A stretch of 56,953 nt of DNA from an uncultured Nioella sp. (GTDB taxonomy: Bacteria > Pseudomonadota > Alphaproteobacteria > Rhodobacterales > Rhodobacteraceae). Shown in pieces: positions 36,518 to 44,485 of this stretch. Position 1 is the stretch's first letter. Each line of letters begins with the position of its first letter. The notes beneath the pieces are model-generated. The model saw nothing but the letters and a program-made list of their open reading frames with translations, was not told where the DNA came from and made no database searches. The translations under genes were made by a program, and so were the position numbers. The stretch is from the NCBI GenBank assembly GCA_947498125.1, contig CANMJH010000003.1:413808-470760 (forward strand), in the 5' to 3' direction.

Positions 36518-37243
36518 ATGAAAGACACCCCCTATGACGCGTCGTTCTTCGATCACCAATCGACGAACAGCAGAATTGCCGCGAGCATTGTTCTCAAGCG
36601 GCTGCAGGACGAATATGTCTTTCAATCCGTGATGGATGTTGGATGCGGCGTTGGAACCTGGATTTCAGCCTGCATCGAAATGGGATTAGAGGATGTCTGC
36701 GGCGTCGATGGGGATTACGTCGAACGCGAAAAGCTTCAAATTCCGCAGGAGGTCTTCTTCGCAGCTGACCTCAATGAACCGCTAACGATTGGGCGCAAGT
36801 TTGACCTGGTTACGTCGCTTGAAGTCGCTGAACATTTGGACAAAGACCGGGCCGAAAACTTTGTGGCAGGGCTGGTTAAGCACTCCGACGCCATCCTTTT
36901 TTCTGCTGCGATCCCTCTTCAGGGCGGAACCCATCATGTGAATGAGCAATGGGGCGAGTATTGGCAGAATATTTTCGCTAGCTTTGAGTACGAACCAGTG
37001 GATTTTCTGCGCGACGCCTTGTGGCACAATGAAAACATTCCGTTCTGGTATCGCCAGAATATGTGCTTTTTCAGGAATAAGAATGCCAACCGGCCCATTC
37101 TGCCAAACCGTCCTGCAACCGAATTCCTAAGCAGAATTCATCCGGATTTTTATGCACGGATTGTCACGAAGGCCAAAAACCTGACCCGCAAAGACATGCG
37201 CAAGATGCGCAAAGACTATCGTCAACTTTTGGACGCCAGCTAA
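36518..37243 (+). CDS. Class I SAM-dependent methyltransferase
   Basis: 241 residues. The nucleotide-binding motif I is VMDVGCGVGTWISAC near residues 38-52, and an acidic residue closes strand 2 in CGVDGDYV. Motif with LVTSLEVAEHLDKDRAE near 95 matches the Methyltransf_23 type, often acting on small molecules or glycan-linked substrates. The C-terminus is basic (KAKNLTRKDMRKMRKDYRQ). It is alone between the ftsH terminator and a gene-poor stretch. Base use looks somewhat more AT-rich than neighbours, so acquisition is possible; substrate unknown. Confidence 0.8.
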   Translation: MKDTPYDASFFDHQSTNSRIAASIVLKRLQDEYVFQSVMDVGCGVGTWISACIEMGLEDVCGVDGDYVEREKLQIPQEVFFAADLNEPLTIGRKFDLVTSLEVAEHLDKDRAENFVAGLVKHSDAILFSAAIPLQGGTHHVNEQWGEYWQNIFASFEYEPVDFLRDALWHNENIPFWYRQNMCFFRNKNANRPILPNRPATEFLSRIHPDFYARIVTKAKNLTRKDMRKMRKDYRQLLDAS

Positions 37244-37260
37244 GCTTTGTTGCGGTAGCG

Positions 37261-37341
37261 TCAGACCAGAGCCAATACTGCCAAAGCAAGAGTGAGGCCA
37301 AGACCAAAACCGGCGTGGATCAGAACAAGTGGTGCAGACAT
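37261..37341 (-). CDS. Possible 26-residue single-span membrane protein
   Basis: Reading frame MSAPLVLIHAGFGLGLTLAL and six more residues, ending with TGA. Nearly the whole peptide is one hydrophobic helix, and AAGGGG lies 8 bases before the ATG. It is the only coding-looking part of the otherwise empty 37244-37545 gap upstream of fhs. Too short for composition tests; could be chance. Confidence 0.35.
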   Translation of the reverse strand: MSAPLVLIHAGFGLGLTLALAVLALV

Positions 37342-37545
37342 TGGGAGGCCCCTTAAATTTCGCTTCATGTACACATGTGTCGTTTGTAGAGGGCAGCTGG
37401 TTCAAAAAAGGTTTCACTTTGATCTTATCGGAAACGAAAATTGGCGGATCGGCCCTGAATCTTGTCGGATTTCCATATTCTCAAGGCCTCTTCTTTGTCT
37501 AAGGCTTGATGCAATACTTCTGATCGCGATTAGGAACCCCGCATC

Positions 37546-39222
37546 ATGGCCTTCAAAACCGACATCGAAATTGCCCGCGAGGCAAACAAACTCCCAATCC
37601 AAGAGATTGGCGAAAAGCTTGGCATCGGATCAGAGCATCTGCTGCCTTATGGCCATGACAAAGCAAAAGTCAGCCAAGAGTTTATCAACTCGGTTCAGGA
37701 CCGTGACAACGGGAAGCTGATCCTTGTGACGGCGATTAACCCGACACCGGCGGGTGAAGGTAAAACCACCACGACCGTTGGCTTGGGGGATGGCCTGAAC
37801 GCGATTGGCAAAAACGCGGCTGTTTGTATCCGCGAAGCGTCGCTTGGGCCAAACTTCGGAATGAAGGGCGGGGCCGCTGGTGGTGGCTATGCCCAAATCG
37901 TTCCTATGGAAGAAATGAACCTGCACTTTACGGGCGATTTCCACGCGATCACCTCGGCGCATAACTTGCTTAGCGCGATGATCGACAACCACATCTATTG
38001 GGGCAATGAGCTTGAGATCGACGAGCGCCGCGTTGTGTGGCGCCGGGTTCTGGACATGAATGACCGGGCGCTGCGTGACACCGTGACCTCGCTTGGTGGT
38101 GTATCCAATGGCTTCCCACGTCAGACCGGCTTTGACATCACCGTGGCCTCCGAGGTTATGGCGATCCTCTGCCTCGCCAAAGATCTTGAGGATCTGCAAA
38201 ACCGCCTTGGTGACATGATCGTGGCCTATCGCCGTGACCGGACACCGATCTACGCGCGGGATATCAAAGCAGATGGCGCTATGACCGTTCTGTTGCGCGA
38301 CGCCATGCAGCCGAATATCGTGCAGACGCTGGAAAACAACCCGGCCTTCGTGCATGGCGGACCCTTCGCGAATATCGCACATGGCTGTAACTCGGTAATT
38401 GCGACCACCACGGCCCTGAAACTGGCCGATTACGTCGTGACCGAAGCGGGCTTTGGCGCCGATCTTGGCGCCGAGAAATTCATGAACATCAAATGCCGCA
38501 AAGCGGGCCTCGCACCCGATTGTGTCGTGCTGGTTGCAACCGTGCGCGCGATGAAAATGAATGGCGGCGTCGCCAAAGCCGATTTGGGCGCCGAGAATGT
38601 TGATGCGGTCAAGAATGGCTGCGCGAACCTTGGTCGTCACATTGGCAACCTCAAGCAGTTCGGCGTTCCGGTTGTTGTCGCAATCAACCACTTTGTGACG
38701 GATACGGACGCAGAAGTTCAGGCCGTGATGGATTTTGTCGGCACCCAAGGCTCGGAAGCAATCCTGTGTCAGCACTGGGCCAAAGGCTCGGACGGCACCA
38801 AAGAGCTTGCGACCCGCGTGGCCGAAATCGCCGATGCAGGCGTCAGCCAGTTCTCGCCTCTTTACGAAGACGATCTGCCGCTCTTTGAAAAGATCGAACG
38901 TGTTGCGACAGCCATTTACCGCGCCGACGAGGTTCTGGCCGACAAAAAGATCCGCGATCAGCTGAAAGCGTGGGAAGTGGCCGGCTATGGTCATCTGCCG
39001 GTCTGCATGGCCAAGACGCAGTATAGCTTTTCAACCGATCCAAACCTGCGCGGCGCGCCGACGGGCCACTCGGTTCCAATTCGCGAAGTCCGCCTGTCAG
39101 CTGGCGCTGGTTTTGTTGTCGCCATCTGCGGTGAGATCATGACCATGCCAGGTTTGCCCCGCAAGCCGGCGGCTGAATCGATCCGCATCAATGACGCAGG
39201 TGTCGTCGAGGGCTTGTTCTAA
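37546..39222 (+). CDS. fhs: Formate-tetrahydrofolate ligase
   Basis: Activates formate as 10-formyl-THF using ATP, 558 residues, usual length. The nucleotide-binding loop is [15 protein letters not shown] near residues 66-80. Further family signatures are [20 protein letters not shown] at about 97-116 and [20 protein letters not shown] near 131-150. It works with FolD, two genes downstream, in C1 metabolism, possibly for oxidation of methyl groups from marine osmolytes; that last point is inference. Confidence 0.97.
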   Translation: MAFKTDIEIAREANKLPIQEIGEKLGIGSEHLLPYGHDKAKVSQEFINSVQDRDNGKLILVTAINPTPAGEGKTTTTVGLGDGLNAIGKNAAVCIREASLGPNFGMKGGAAGGGYAQIVPMEEMNLHFTGDFHAITSAHNLLSAMIDNHIYWGNELEIDERRVVWRRVLDMNDRALRDTVTSLGGVSNGFPRQTGFDITVASEVMAILCLAKDLEDLQNRLGDMIVAYRRDRTPIYARDIKADGAMTVLLRDAMQPNIVQTLENNPAFVHGGPFANIAHGCNSVIATTTALKLADYVVTEAGFGADLGAEKFMNIKCRKAGLAPDCVVLVATVRAMKMNGGVAKADLGAENVDAVKNGCANLGRHIGNLKQFGVPVVVAINHFVTDTDAEVQAVMDFVGTQGSEAILCQHWAKGSDGTKELATRVAEIADAGVSQFSPLYEDDLPLFEKIERVATAIYRADEVLADKKIRDQLKAWEVAGYGHLPVCMAKTQYSFSTDPNLRGAPTGHSVPIREVRLSAGAGFVVAICGEIMTMPGLPRKPAAESIRINDAGVVEGLF

Positions 39223-39239
39223 GCCATAAAATAAGGTTT

Positions 39240-39269
39240 CTGCGGGCAAAGGTTTTTTGTCCGCAGGAG
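39240..39269 (+). promoter_or_regulatory. Hairpin that partly covers the ribosome binding site of the chorismate mutase gene
   Basis: CTGCGGGCAAA (39240-39250), loop GGTTT, TTTGTCCGCAG (39256-39266): an 11-bp stem with one G-T wobble. The Shine-Dalgarno AGGAG (39265-39269) overlaps the 3' arm by two bases. No T-run follows, so a terminator is less likely. Confidence 0.55.
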
Positions 39270-39278
39270 CATCTAACA

Positions 39279-39584
39279 ATGCCGCCCATCCTCTCGCCGC
39301 AAGACTGCACTTCGATGGAAGAGCTTCGCGCTCAAATCGACCGTCTGGATCGGGATCTGATTGGCCTCTTGGTAGAGCGTGCCAGTTATATTGATCGCGC
39401 GATTGACCTAAAAGGCCCACAAGGAATGCCTGCGCGTATTCCTGAACGGGTCGAGGAAGTGGTGGAGAACGTCAAAGCCGAGGCTGAGGCCAATGGGTTG
39501 GACCCGGCGCTTGTTGAAACGCTCTGGCGGCATTTGATCAATTGGTCGATTGCCCGCGAGGCCAAAGTGATCACGGAAGACTAG
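39279..39584 (+). CDS. Chorismate mutase, AroQ class
   Basis: 101 residues, all-helical AroQ type. The N-terminal helix MEELRAQIDRLDRDLIGLLVERAS carries the conserved Arg and Asp pattern, and the residue run YIDRAIDLK continues the active-site helix. The Arg-rich ARIPERVEEV part is as in PchB-like enzymes, which can also act as isochorismate-pyruvate lyase. It makes prephenate for Phe/Tyr. Its place between fhs and folD, on the same strand with short gaps, is not explained by pathway. Confidence 0.85.
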   Translation: MPPILSPQDCTSMEELRAQIDRLDRDLIGLLVERASYIDRAIDLKGPQGMPARIPERVEEVVENVKAEAEANGLDPALVETLWRHLINWSIAREAKVITED

Positions 39585-39628
39585 GCGCCTCTTTTGGGGG
39601 CGGCTGACTGAAAAAAGGGATAAGATCC

Positions 39629-40528
39629 ATGACTGCCAAGGTAATTGATGGCAAGGCATTTGCGGCCCAGACGCGCGCCCAAGTCGCCGAACATGTGACG
39701 CGGCTGAAAGAAGAAAACGGGATCACGCCCGGCCTTGCGGTTATCCTTGTCGGTGAAGATCCCGCCAGTGAAGTTTATGTCAGCCACAAGCACAAAGCGA
39801 CCGTCGAAGTTGGCATGGAAAGCTTCGAATACAAGATGCCAGCCGACACGTCTGAAGAAGATCTTTTCGCGCTGATCGACAAACTGAATGCCGATCCAGC
39901 CGTACATGGCATCCTTTGCCAGTTCCCCGTGCCGGACCATCTGGATGAGCGCCGCACAGTGGCACGTATCGATCCATCCAAGGATGTCGACGGGCTTAGC
40001 GTCGCCAATGCGGGCCGTTTGTCGACGGGTCAACAGTCATTGGTCAGCTGCACGCCGCTTGGTTGTTTGATGCTGCTGCGCGATGAGTATGACAGCTTGT
40101 CGGGCCTTGAGGCGGTTGTTGTGGGCCGCTCGAACCTTTTCGGAAAGCCAATGGCGCAGTTGCTACTTGGCGAAAACTGCACCGTTACGATTGCGCATTC
40201 CCGGACCAAAGATTTGGCGGAAGTTTGCAAACGCGCCGATATCCTTGTTGCCGCTGTTGGCCGCGCCGAGATGGTTCAGGGAGACTGGGTCAAACCCGGC
40301 GCGACCGTGATCGACGTTGGCATCACCCGCGTGCCGCATCCCGAAAAGCCGGGTAAAACCAAATTGCTCGGCGATGTGCATTTTGAAGGCGCTGCAAAGG
40401 TTGCTGGGGCCATCACGCCGGTTCCGGGCGGTGTAGGACCCATGACCATCGCGTGCCTGCTGGCCAACACGCTGACGGCCTGCTGCCGGGCCCATGGGCT
40501 GACAGAACCAGAAGGTCTGACCGCCTGA
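39629..40528 (+). CDS. folD: Bifunctional methylene-THF dehydrogenase / methenyl-THF cyclohydrolase
   Basis: Interconverts 5,10-methylene-, methenyl- and 10-formyl-THF, 299 residues. The catalytic lysine lies in [15 protein letters not shown] near residues 49-63, and the NADP-binding region contains [18 protein letters not shown] near 164-181. [18 protein letters not shown] near 270 is the C-terminal signature. Pairs with fhs. A GGGATAAGATCC stretch precedes the ATG. Confidence 0.96.
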   Translation: MTAKVIDGKAFAAQTRAQVAEHVTRLKEENGITPGLAVILVGEDPASEVYVSHKHKATVEVGMESFEYKMPADTSEEDLFALIDKLNADPAVHGILCQFPVPDHLDERRTVARIDPSKDVDGLSVANAGRLSTGQQSLVSCTPLGCLMLLRDEYDSLSGLEAVVVGRSNLFGKPMAQLLLGENCTVTIAHSRTKDLAEVCKRADILVAAVGRAEMVQGDWVKPGATVIDVGITRVPHPEKPGKTKLLGDVHFEGAAKVAGAITPVPGGVGPMTIACLLANTLTACCRAHGLTEPEGLTA

Positions 40529-40540
40529 CGATAAAATGAT

Positions 40541-40605
40541 TTGGTCCCTCACCGATCCGGGCTAGCATTCATAGCAAGCCGCTACGGAACGTGAGGAGGG
40601 ACCAA
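40541..40605 (+). promoter_or_regulatory. Long-range inverted repeat covering the ribosome binding site of the CDGSH gene
   Basis: TTGGTCCCTC (40541-40550) is the exact reverse complement of GAGGGACCAA (40596-40605). The 3' arm contains the GGAGGG site of the gene that starts at 40607, so pairing would block translation. CCTCAC can pair with GTGAGG in an alternative register. An alternative reading is a promoter: TTGGTC 40541-40546, 16 bases, TAGCAT 40563-40568, in which case the 5' arm is not transcribed. Confidence 0.5.
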
Positions 40606-40606
40606 C

Positions 40607-41245
40607 ATGACCAAACCCCGCAGCTACACAGGGCAGGATATCGACGTAAGCTTCGATATGTCCCGCTGTATTCATGCCAGAAATTGTTACCTGAACCTTC
40701 CACAGGTTTTTGACCCCAAAGAGCGTCCTTGGGTAAAGCCTGATGCGGCCTCGGCAGAGGAAATTGCTGTAACCGTGCGCGCGTGTCCCTCTGGTGCGCT
40801 GACGTATCGCCGGCGTGACGATGCGCCGGGTGAAACGCCGAAGCTGATCAACCGCGTGACGTTGCGGGAAAATGGCCCGAATGAAATTTCGGGGGATTTG
40901 CGCTTTGAAGATCAATCCCTGACCCGCGCCACCCTTTGCCGCTGCGGCGCTTCTCAAAATCAGCCATTTTGCGACTTTTCCCATGTGAAAGCCGGTTTCA
41001 ATTCAACGGGCGAGCCGGGGCCTTCCGATAAGGACATGGATAACAAGCCGGGCGAAACGCTTGAGATCAAACCTGTTCCTAACGGCCCTATTGGCCTTGT
41101 TGGTCCGGTTGAAGTCACGTCTGGCGCGGGAACGCGGATTGCACGTGCTGAAAAGCTTTTCCTATGCCGGTGCGGTGCGTCAAAGAACAAACCGTTTTGC
41201 GATGGCTCGCATAAGGCGGCGGGGTTTAGCACCGAAGAAGACTAG
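40607..41245 (+). CDS. Iron-sulfur protein with Fer4_19 and two CDGSH domains
   Basis: 212 residues. The N-terminal 75 residues resemble the divergent 4Fe-4S single-cluster family (Fer4_19; Cys at CIHARNC, C21 and C27, and ACPSGAL). Two CDGSH-type 2Fe-2S sites follow: C111, C113, C122, H126 (the Gly after C-D is Phe) and C187, C189, C198, H202. The ligands Cys3-His are kept in both. Such proteins may sense redox or store clusters; cytoplasmic. Upstream dyad suggests translational control. Function unknown. Confidence 0.88.
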   Translation: MTKPRSYTGQDIDVSFDMSRCIHARNCYLNLPQVFDPKERPWVKPDAASAEEIAVTVRACPSGALTYRRRDDAPGETPKLINRVTLRENGPNEISGDLRFEDQSLTRATLCRCGASQNQPFCDFSHVKAGFNSTGEPGPSDKDMDNKPGETLEIKPVPNGPIGLVGPVEVTSGAGTRIARAEKLFLCRCGASKNKPFCDGSHKAAGFSTEED

Positions 41246-41291
41246 TTTTTCTGTTTTGAACAACGCAAACGCCGACGCGGCGCGTCTTGGC

Positions 41292-41957
41292 CTATCTCGG
41301 CATCGGGATAGTCAAAGGCGGGTCGGTCAATAAAATGGCCTTTGCTTCCGGTCCCATCAAAGCAGAAAGCACATCCGCCTCGCTTTTCAGCCCGCCGGTA
41401 TAGGTTCCATAGGCAGGCAAAATAAGCCTATTTTCATCCACCAAAAAGCACCTGCGGGACACGGTGCGCCCGCGCAAGGCAAGTCGCGCTTTTGGGTGGT
41501 AATGTCCTGTCACCTCTCCGGGCCGTTCGTCGGTTTCGGCGATGTGCCTGAATAACAAAGGCCCGTCTTTGTAGCTTTCTTGATGGGCGCCGCCAAAATC
41601 GACAGGTCCGGCATCGTGATTGCCTTCGATCCAGATCCATTTCCGCCCTGCCATCAAGGTTGTAAGCCTGGCGCGCGCTTCATCCTCTAGGGCGCGCATG
41701 GCTGCAAGGTCATCGAAACTATCCCCCAAACAGATCACGGTGCTTGGCTTGATCCGGTCAAGATCCGTCGCAAGACGGTCAAGGGTTTCACGTGCTTCAT
41801 AAGGGGGCAGGATTGGGCCGCCGCGCCGGGCCATTCGTTCGGACTTTCCTAAGTGCAAATCCGAAACGCACAGTAGATTGCGCTCAGGCCAGTGCAAAGC
41901 GCCCGATGGCAGCGCCATTAAATCCGTGCCTGCAAAGTGAAAACTAGTTCCGTTCAT
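41292..41957 (-). CDS. pdeM: Ligase-associated DNA repair endonuclease PdeM
   Basis: Calcineurin-like metallophosphoesterase of 221 residues from ATG 41957; TTG 41993 and ATG 41969 are alternatives overlapping or nearer the helicase stop. Metal ligand motifs: SDLHLGKSE near residue 33, LGDSFDD near 74 with Asp, GNHDAG near 108 and a GHYHP His pair near 147. In other bacteria it belongs to a cassette with an ATP-dependent ligase, an exonuclease and the DEXH helicase found directly upstream here. The ligase and exonuclease are not adjacent. Confidence 0.88.
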   Translation of the reverse strand: MNGTSFHFAGTDLMALPSGALHWPERNLLCVSDLHLGKSERMARRGGPILPPYEARETLDRLATDLDRIKPSTVICLGDSFDDLAAMRALEDEARARLTTLMAGRKWIWIEGNHDAGPVDFGGAHQESYKDGPLLFRHIAETDERPGEVTGHYHPKARLALRGRTVSRRCFLVDENRLILPAYGTYTGGLKSEADVLSALMGPEAKAILLTDPPLTIPMPR

Positions 41958-41985
41958 GCTTCGTTCCATCGCATGTGGCAAAGCG

Positions 41986-44394
41986 TTATTCAAGCCCTGC
42001 CGCTTGCATCAACGCCGCGCGTTCCTGCTCGATCAGTTTGTCTTCTGCGCTTCCGAATACCGGTACTTTACCGACTTCCAAAAACAGCGGCGCAGCAAGA
42101 GGAGAGACCCGTTCAAGCGGCATATGGTCGATCCGCCCGTTAATGCGGGCAAGCATTTCTTCGATCCGCCCGAAATCCACAAGGCCCCGCATGGCTTCTT
42201 CTCGTGTGATCCTCAGCATCACATGGTCAGGGTCATATTTGCGCAAAGTGTCATAGAGGATATCAGTTGAAAATGTGGCTTGGCGTCCGGATTTTCGTTT
42301 GCCGCCGGGGCTGTTTCGATCAATAAGGCCCGCGATGACGGCGGCCGTCTTAAAGGTGCGTTTCATCACCGCATTTCCTGCAAGCCATCCCTCCAAGCTA
42401 TCGGTCAGGTTTTCTCGCTCAAACAGCGGCGCGGGGTCTTTTACAAGATCAAGCCCCCAGATCAGCGTCGCGTAATCGGTCGCAACAAAGCCAAGAGGGT
42501 TCAGCCCGATTGCCTCCATCCTTTGAGTGAGCAATAGCCCCAAAGTTTGCTGCGCGTTTTTGCCCGCGAACCCGTATACGCAAAGGTGGTTAAGCCCGTC
42601 ATGTGGGAAGGTCTCAACCAGCAAGCGATCCGCTTCCGGTAATTTCGAGACGTGCCGATGCAATGCCAGCCAATCCCGAGTGTGCCCGGGCAGCTCGGGC
42701 CAATCTTCTTGCTGGAACATTTGCAAAATTCGGGCCGATAACTGCGTCGAGGTCGAGAATTTGGTGCCGGAGAACACGGCCACGCGCGGCTTGCGGCCTT
42801 TCTCTCGGGTGACTTCGACCACCATTTCGCGAAGGCCCTGATATTTGACGATCCGCCCTCCGATCAAAAACGTGTCGCCTTGGGTCAAAGTTGCTGCAAA
42901 GCCTTCCTCAACCTCGCCGAGTGGCCTGCCGCCGCGCGTGTGTTTCAACTGTACCTTGAGCTTATCGCTATCGGCGATTGTGCCAATATTCATCCGAACA
43001 CGCTGCGCCCCGCGCGGGTCGCGCAATTGCCACAAGCCATCGGGGCGCTGCACAAGGCGCTGCCATTGGTCATAAGCTTTGAGCGCATAGCCGCCCGTTG
43101 CGGCAAAGTCGAGACAGGCATCAAAACTGTCCCGTGGCAGATTGGCATAGCCGCCAACGGATCGGATTTCGGCGAACAACTCTTCGGCGTCAAACGGCCC
43201 GGCGGCGGCGCGGATCAAAATGTGCTGGCACAAGACATCCAGCGGCCCCGGTCCGCGTGGATCGCCATCCAGATCATGCGCACGTGCCGCTTCAAGCGCA
43301 GCAACGCATTCGACCACCTCAAACCGATTGGCGGGCACAAGTAGCGCTTTTGAGGGCGCGTTGTAGCGGTGATTTGCGCGACCAATGCGTTGAACCAGCC
43401 GCTTCACGTTCTTTGGTGCGCCAACTTGAATGACCAAATCGACATCGCCCCAGTCGATCCCCAGATCAAGGCTTCCGGTGCAGACTATCGCTCGCAGCTT
43501 TCCCGCCACCATCGCGGCTTCCACCCGCTCGCGCTGTTCGCGTGCCAGCGCGCCATGATGGATGCCGATGGGCAGGCCGTCTTCATTGGCGAGCCAAAGC
43601 TCATGAAAAAAGATCTCGGCCTGCGCGCGGGTGTTGTGAAAAATAAGGGTTGTCTTGTGCTCTCGAACCTCGTCCAAAACCGCCGGGATCGCATAACGCC
43701 CGCCGCCGCCTGACCATGGCGGCTGTTCGGCGGTGCGCAGCATCGAAATATCAGGGTCGGGGCCGGGATCGGCCTCAAGAACTCGACATGGGTCCGGGTG
43801 GCGCGCCAGCAAACTGGTAAGGGCAGGCGGGTCTTCGACGGTTGCGGACAGGCCAACGCGGCGCAATCCCGGCGCCAGTTTTTCGAGGCGGGACAGGGCA
43901 AGAAACAGCAGGTCGCCACGTTTGCTTTCAGCCAGTGCGTGGATCTCATCCACGATAACGCGTTTGAGCCCCTTAAAGGTCCGGGTTGCATCTTCATAGG
44001 ACGTCAAAAGCGCCAGGCTTTCCGGTGTGGTCAGCAAGATATGAGGCGGGTCCGCGCGCTGGCGTTTGCGCTTGGTTTGACTTGTGTCGCCGGTGCGATC
44101 TTCGATCCGGATCGGTAAGCCCATTTCCTCAACCGGGCGGGTGAGGTTGCGTTTTATATCTGTCGCCAGCGCCTTTAGCGGCGAAATATAGAGCGTGTGC
44201 AGCCCCTTATGGGAACCATCCGCCAGTTCGGCTAGCGTTGGCAGAAATCCTGCCATCGTTTTGCCGCCGCCGGTGGGCGCGATCAGCATCAGGGCAGGGG
44301 CCGCAGCCTCGGCATACATATCGCGTTGGTGGGGGTGAATGTCCCAGCCTTGATCGGAGAACCAGTTTTCAATGATCGGGGGAAGCGCGCTCAT
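41986..44394 (-). CDS. Ligase-associated DEXH-box DNA helicase (Lhr family)
   Basis: 802 residues, superfamily 2. Walker A is IAPTGGGKTMAGFLPT near residue 40, motif II is VIVDEIHALAESKRG near 147, motif III LSATVEDP near 179, and motif VI is QRIGRANHRYNAP near 337. This is the Lhr-core type that accompanies PdeM in the ligase-associated repair cassette. Downstream pdeM overlaps the end. It is preceded by an AAA+ gene, not by the usual ligase and exonuclease. Confidence 0.92.
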   Translation of the reverse strand: MSALPPIIENWFSDQGWDIHPHQRDMYAEAAAPALMLIAPTGGGKTMAGFLPTLAELADGSHKGLHTLYISPLKALATDIKRNLTRPVEEMGLPIRIEDRTGDTSQTKRKRQRADPPHILLTTPESLALLTSYEDATRTFKGLKRVIVDEIHALAESKRGDLLFLALSRLEKLAPGLRRVGLSATVEDPPALTSLLARHPDPCRVLEADPGPDPDISMLRTAEQPPWSGGGGRYAIPAVLDEVREHKTTLIFHNTRAQAEIFFHELWLANEDGLPIGIHHGALAREQRERVEAAMVAGKLRAIVCTGSLDLGIDWGDVDLVIQVGAPKNVKRLVQRIGRANHRYNAPSKALLVPANRFEVVECVAALEAARAHDLDGDPRGPGPLDVLCQHILIRAAAGPFDAEELFAEIRSVGGYANLPRDSFDACLDFAATGGYALKAYDQWQRLVQRPDGLWQLRDPRGAQRVRMNIGTIADSDKLKVQLKHTRGGRPLGEVEEGFAATLTQGDTFLIGGRIVKYQGLREMVVEVTREKGRKPRVAVFSGTKFSTSTQLSARILQMFQQEDWPELPGHTRDWLALHRHVSKLPEADRLLVETFPHDGLNHLCVYGFAGKNAQQTLGLLLTQRMEAIGLNPLGFVATDYATLIWGLDLVKDPAPLFERENLTDSLEGWLAGNAVMKRTFKTAAVIAGLIDRNSPGGKRKSGRQATFSTDILYDTLRKYDPDHVMLRITREEAMRGLVDFGRIEEMLARINGRIDHMPLERVSPLAAPLFLEVGKVPVFGSAEDKLIEQERAALMQAAGLE

Positions 44395-44432
44395 GCGCCA
44401 GTGATACGCGATTCATAGCCCCGCGCACCACT

Positions 44433-44474
44433 AAAACTCATGGATGAGTTTTCTACGGATCGTCGACGATCCGT
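44433..44474. repeat. Two adjacent perfect palindromes between the helicase and AAA+ genes
   Basis: AAAACTCAT-GG-ATGAGTTTT (44433-44452, 9-bp arms) is followed 3 bases later by ACGGATCGTCGACGATCCGT (44455-44474), a perfect 20-base palindrome. They lie 12 bases past the stop of the AAA+ gene. The first could act as a terminator in either direction; the second could be an operator or a dispersed repeat. Confidence 0.6.
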
Positions 44475-44485
44475 CCCCCCTCACG

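Noticed and set aside
37630-38994. 454-residue open frame on the minus strand within fhs
   Set aside because: Antisense to fhs; rich in His, Arg and Val typical of shadow frames; no domain recognised.
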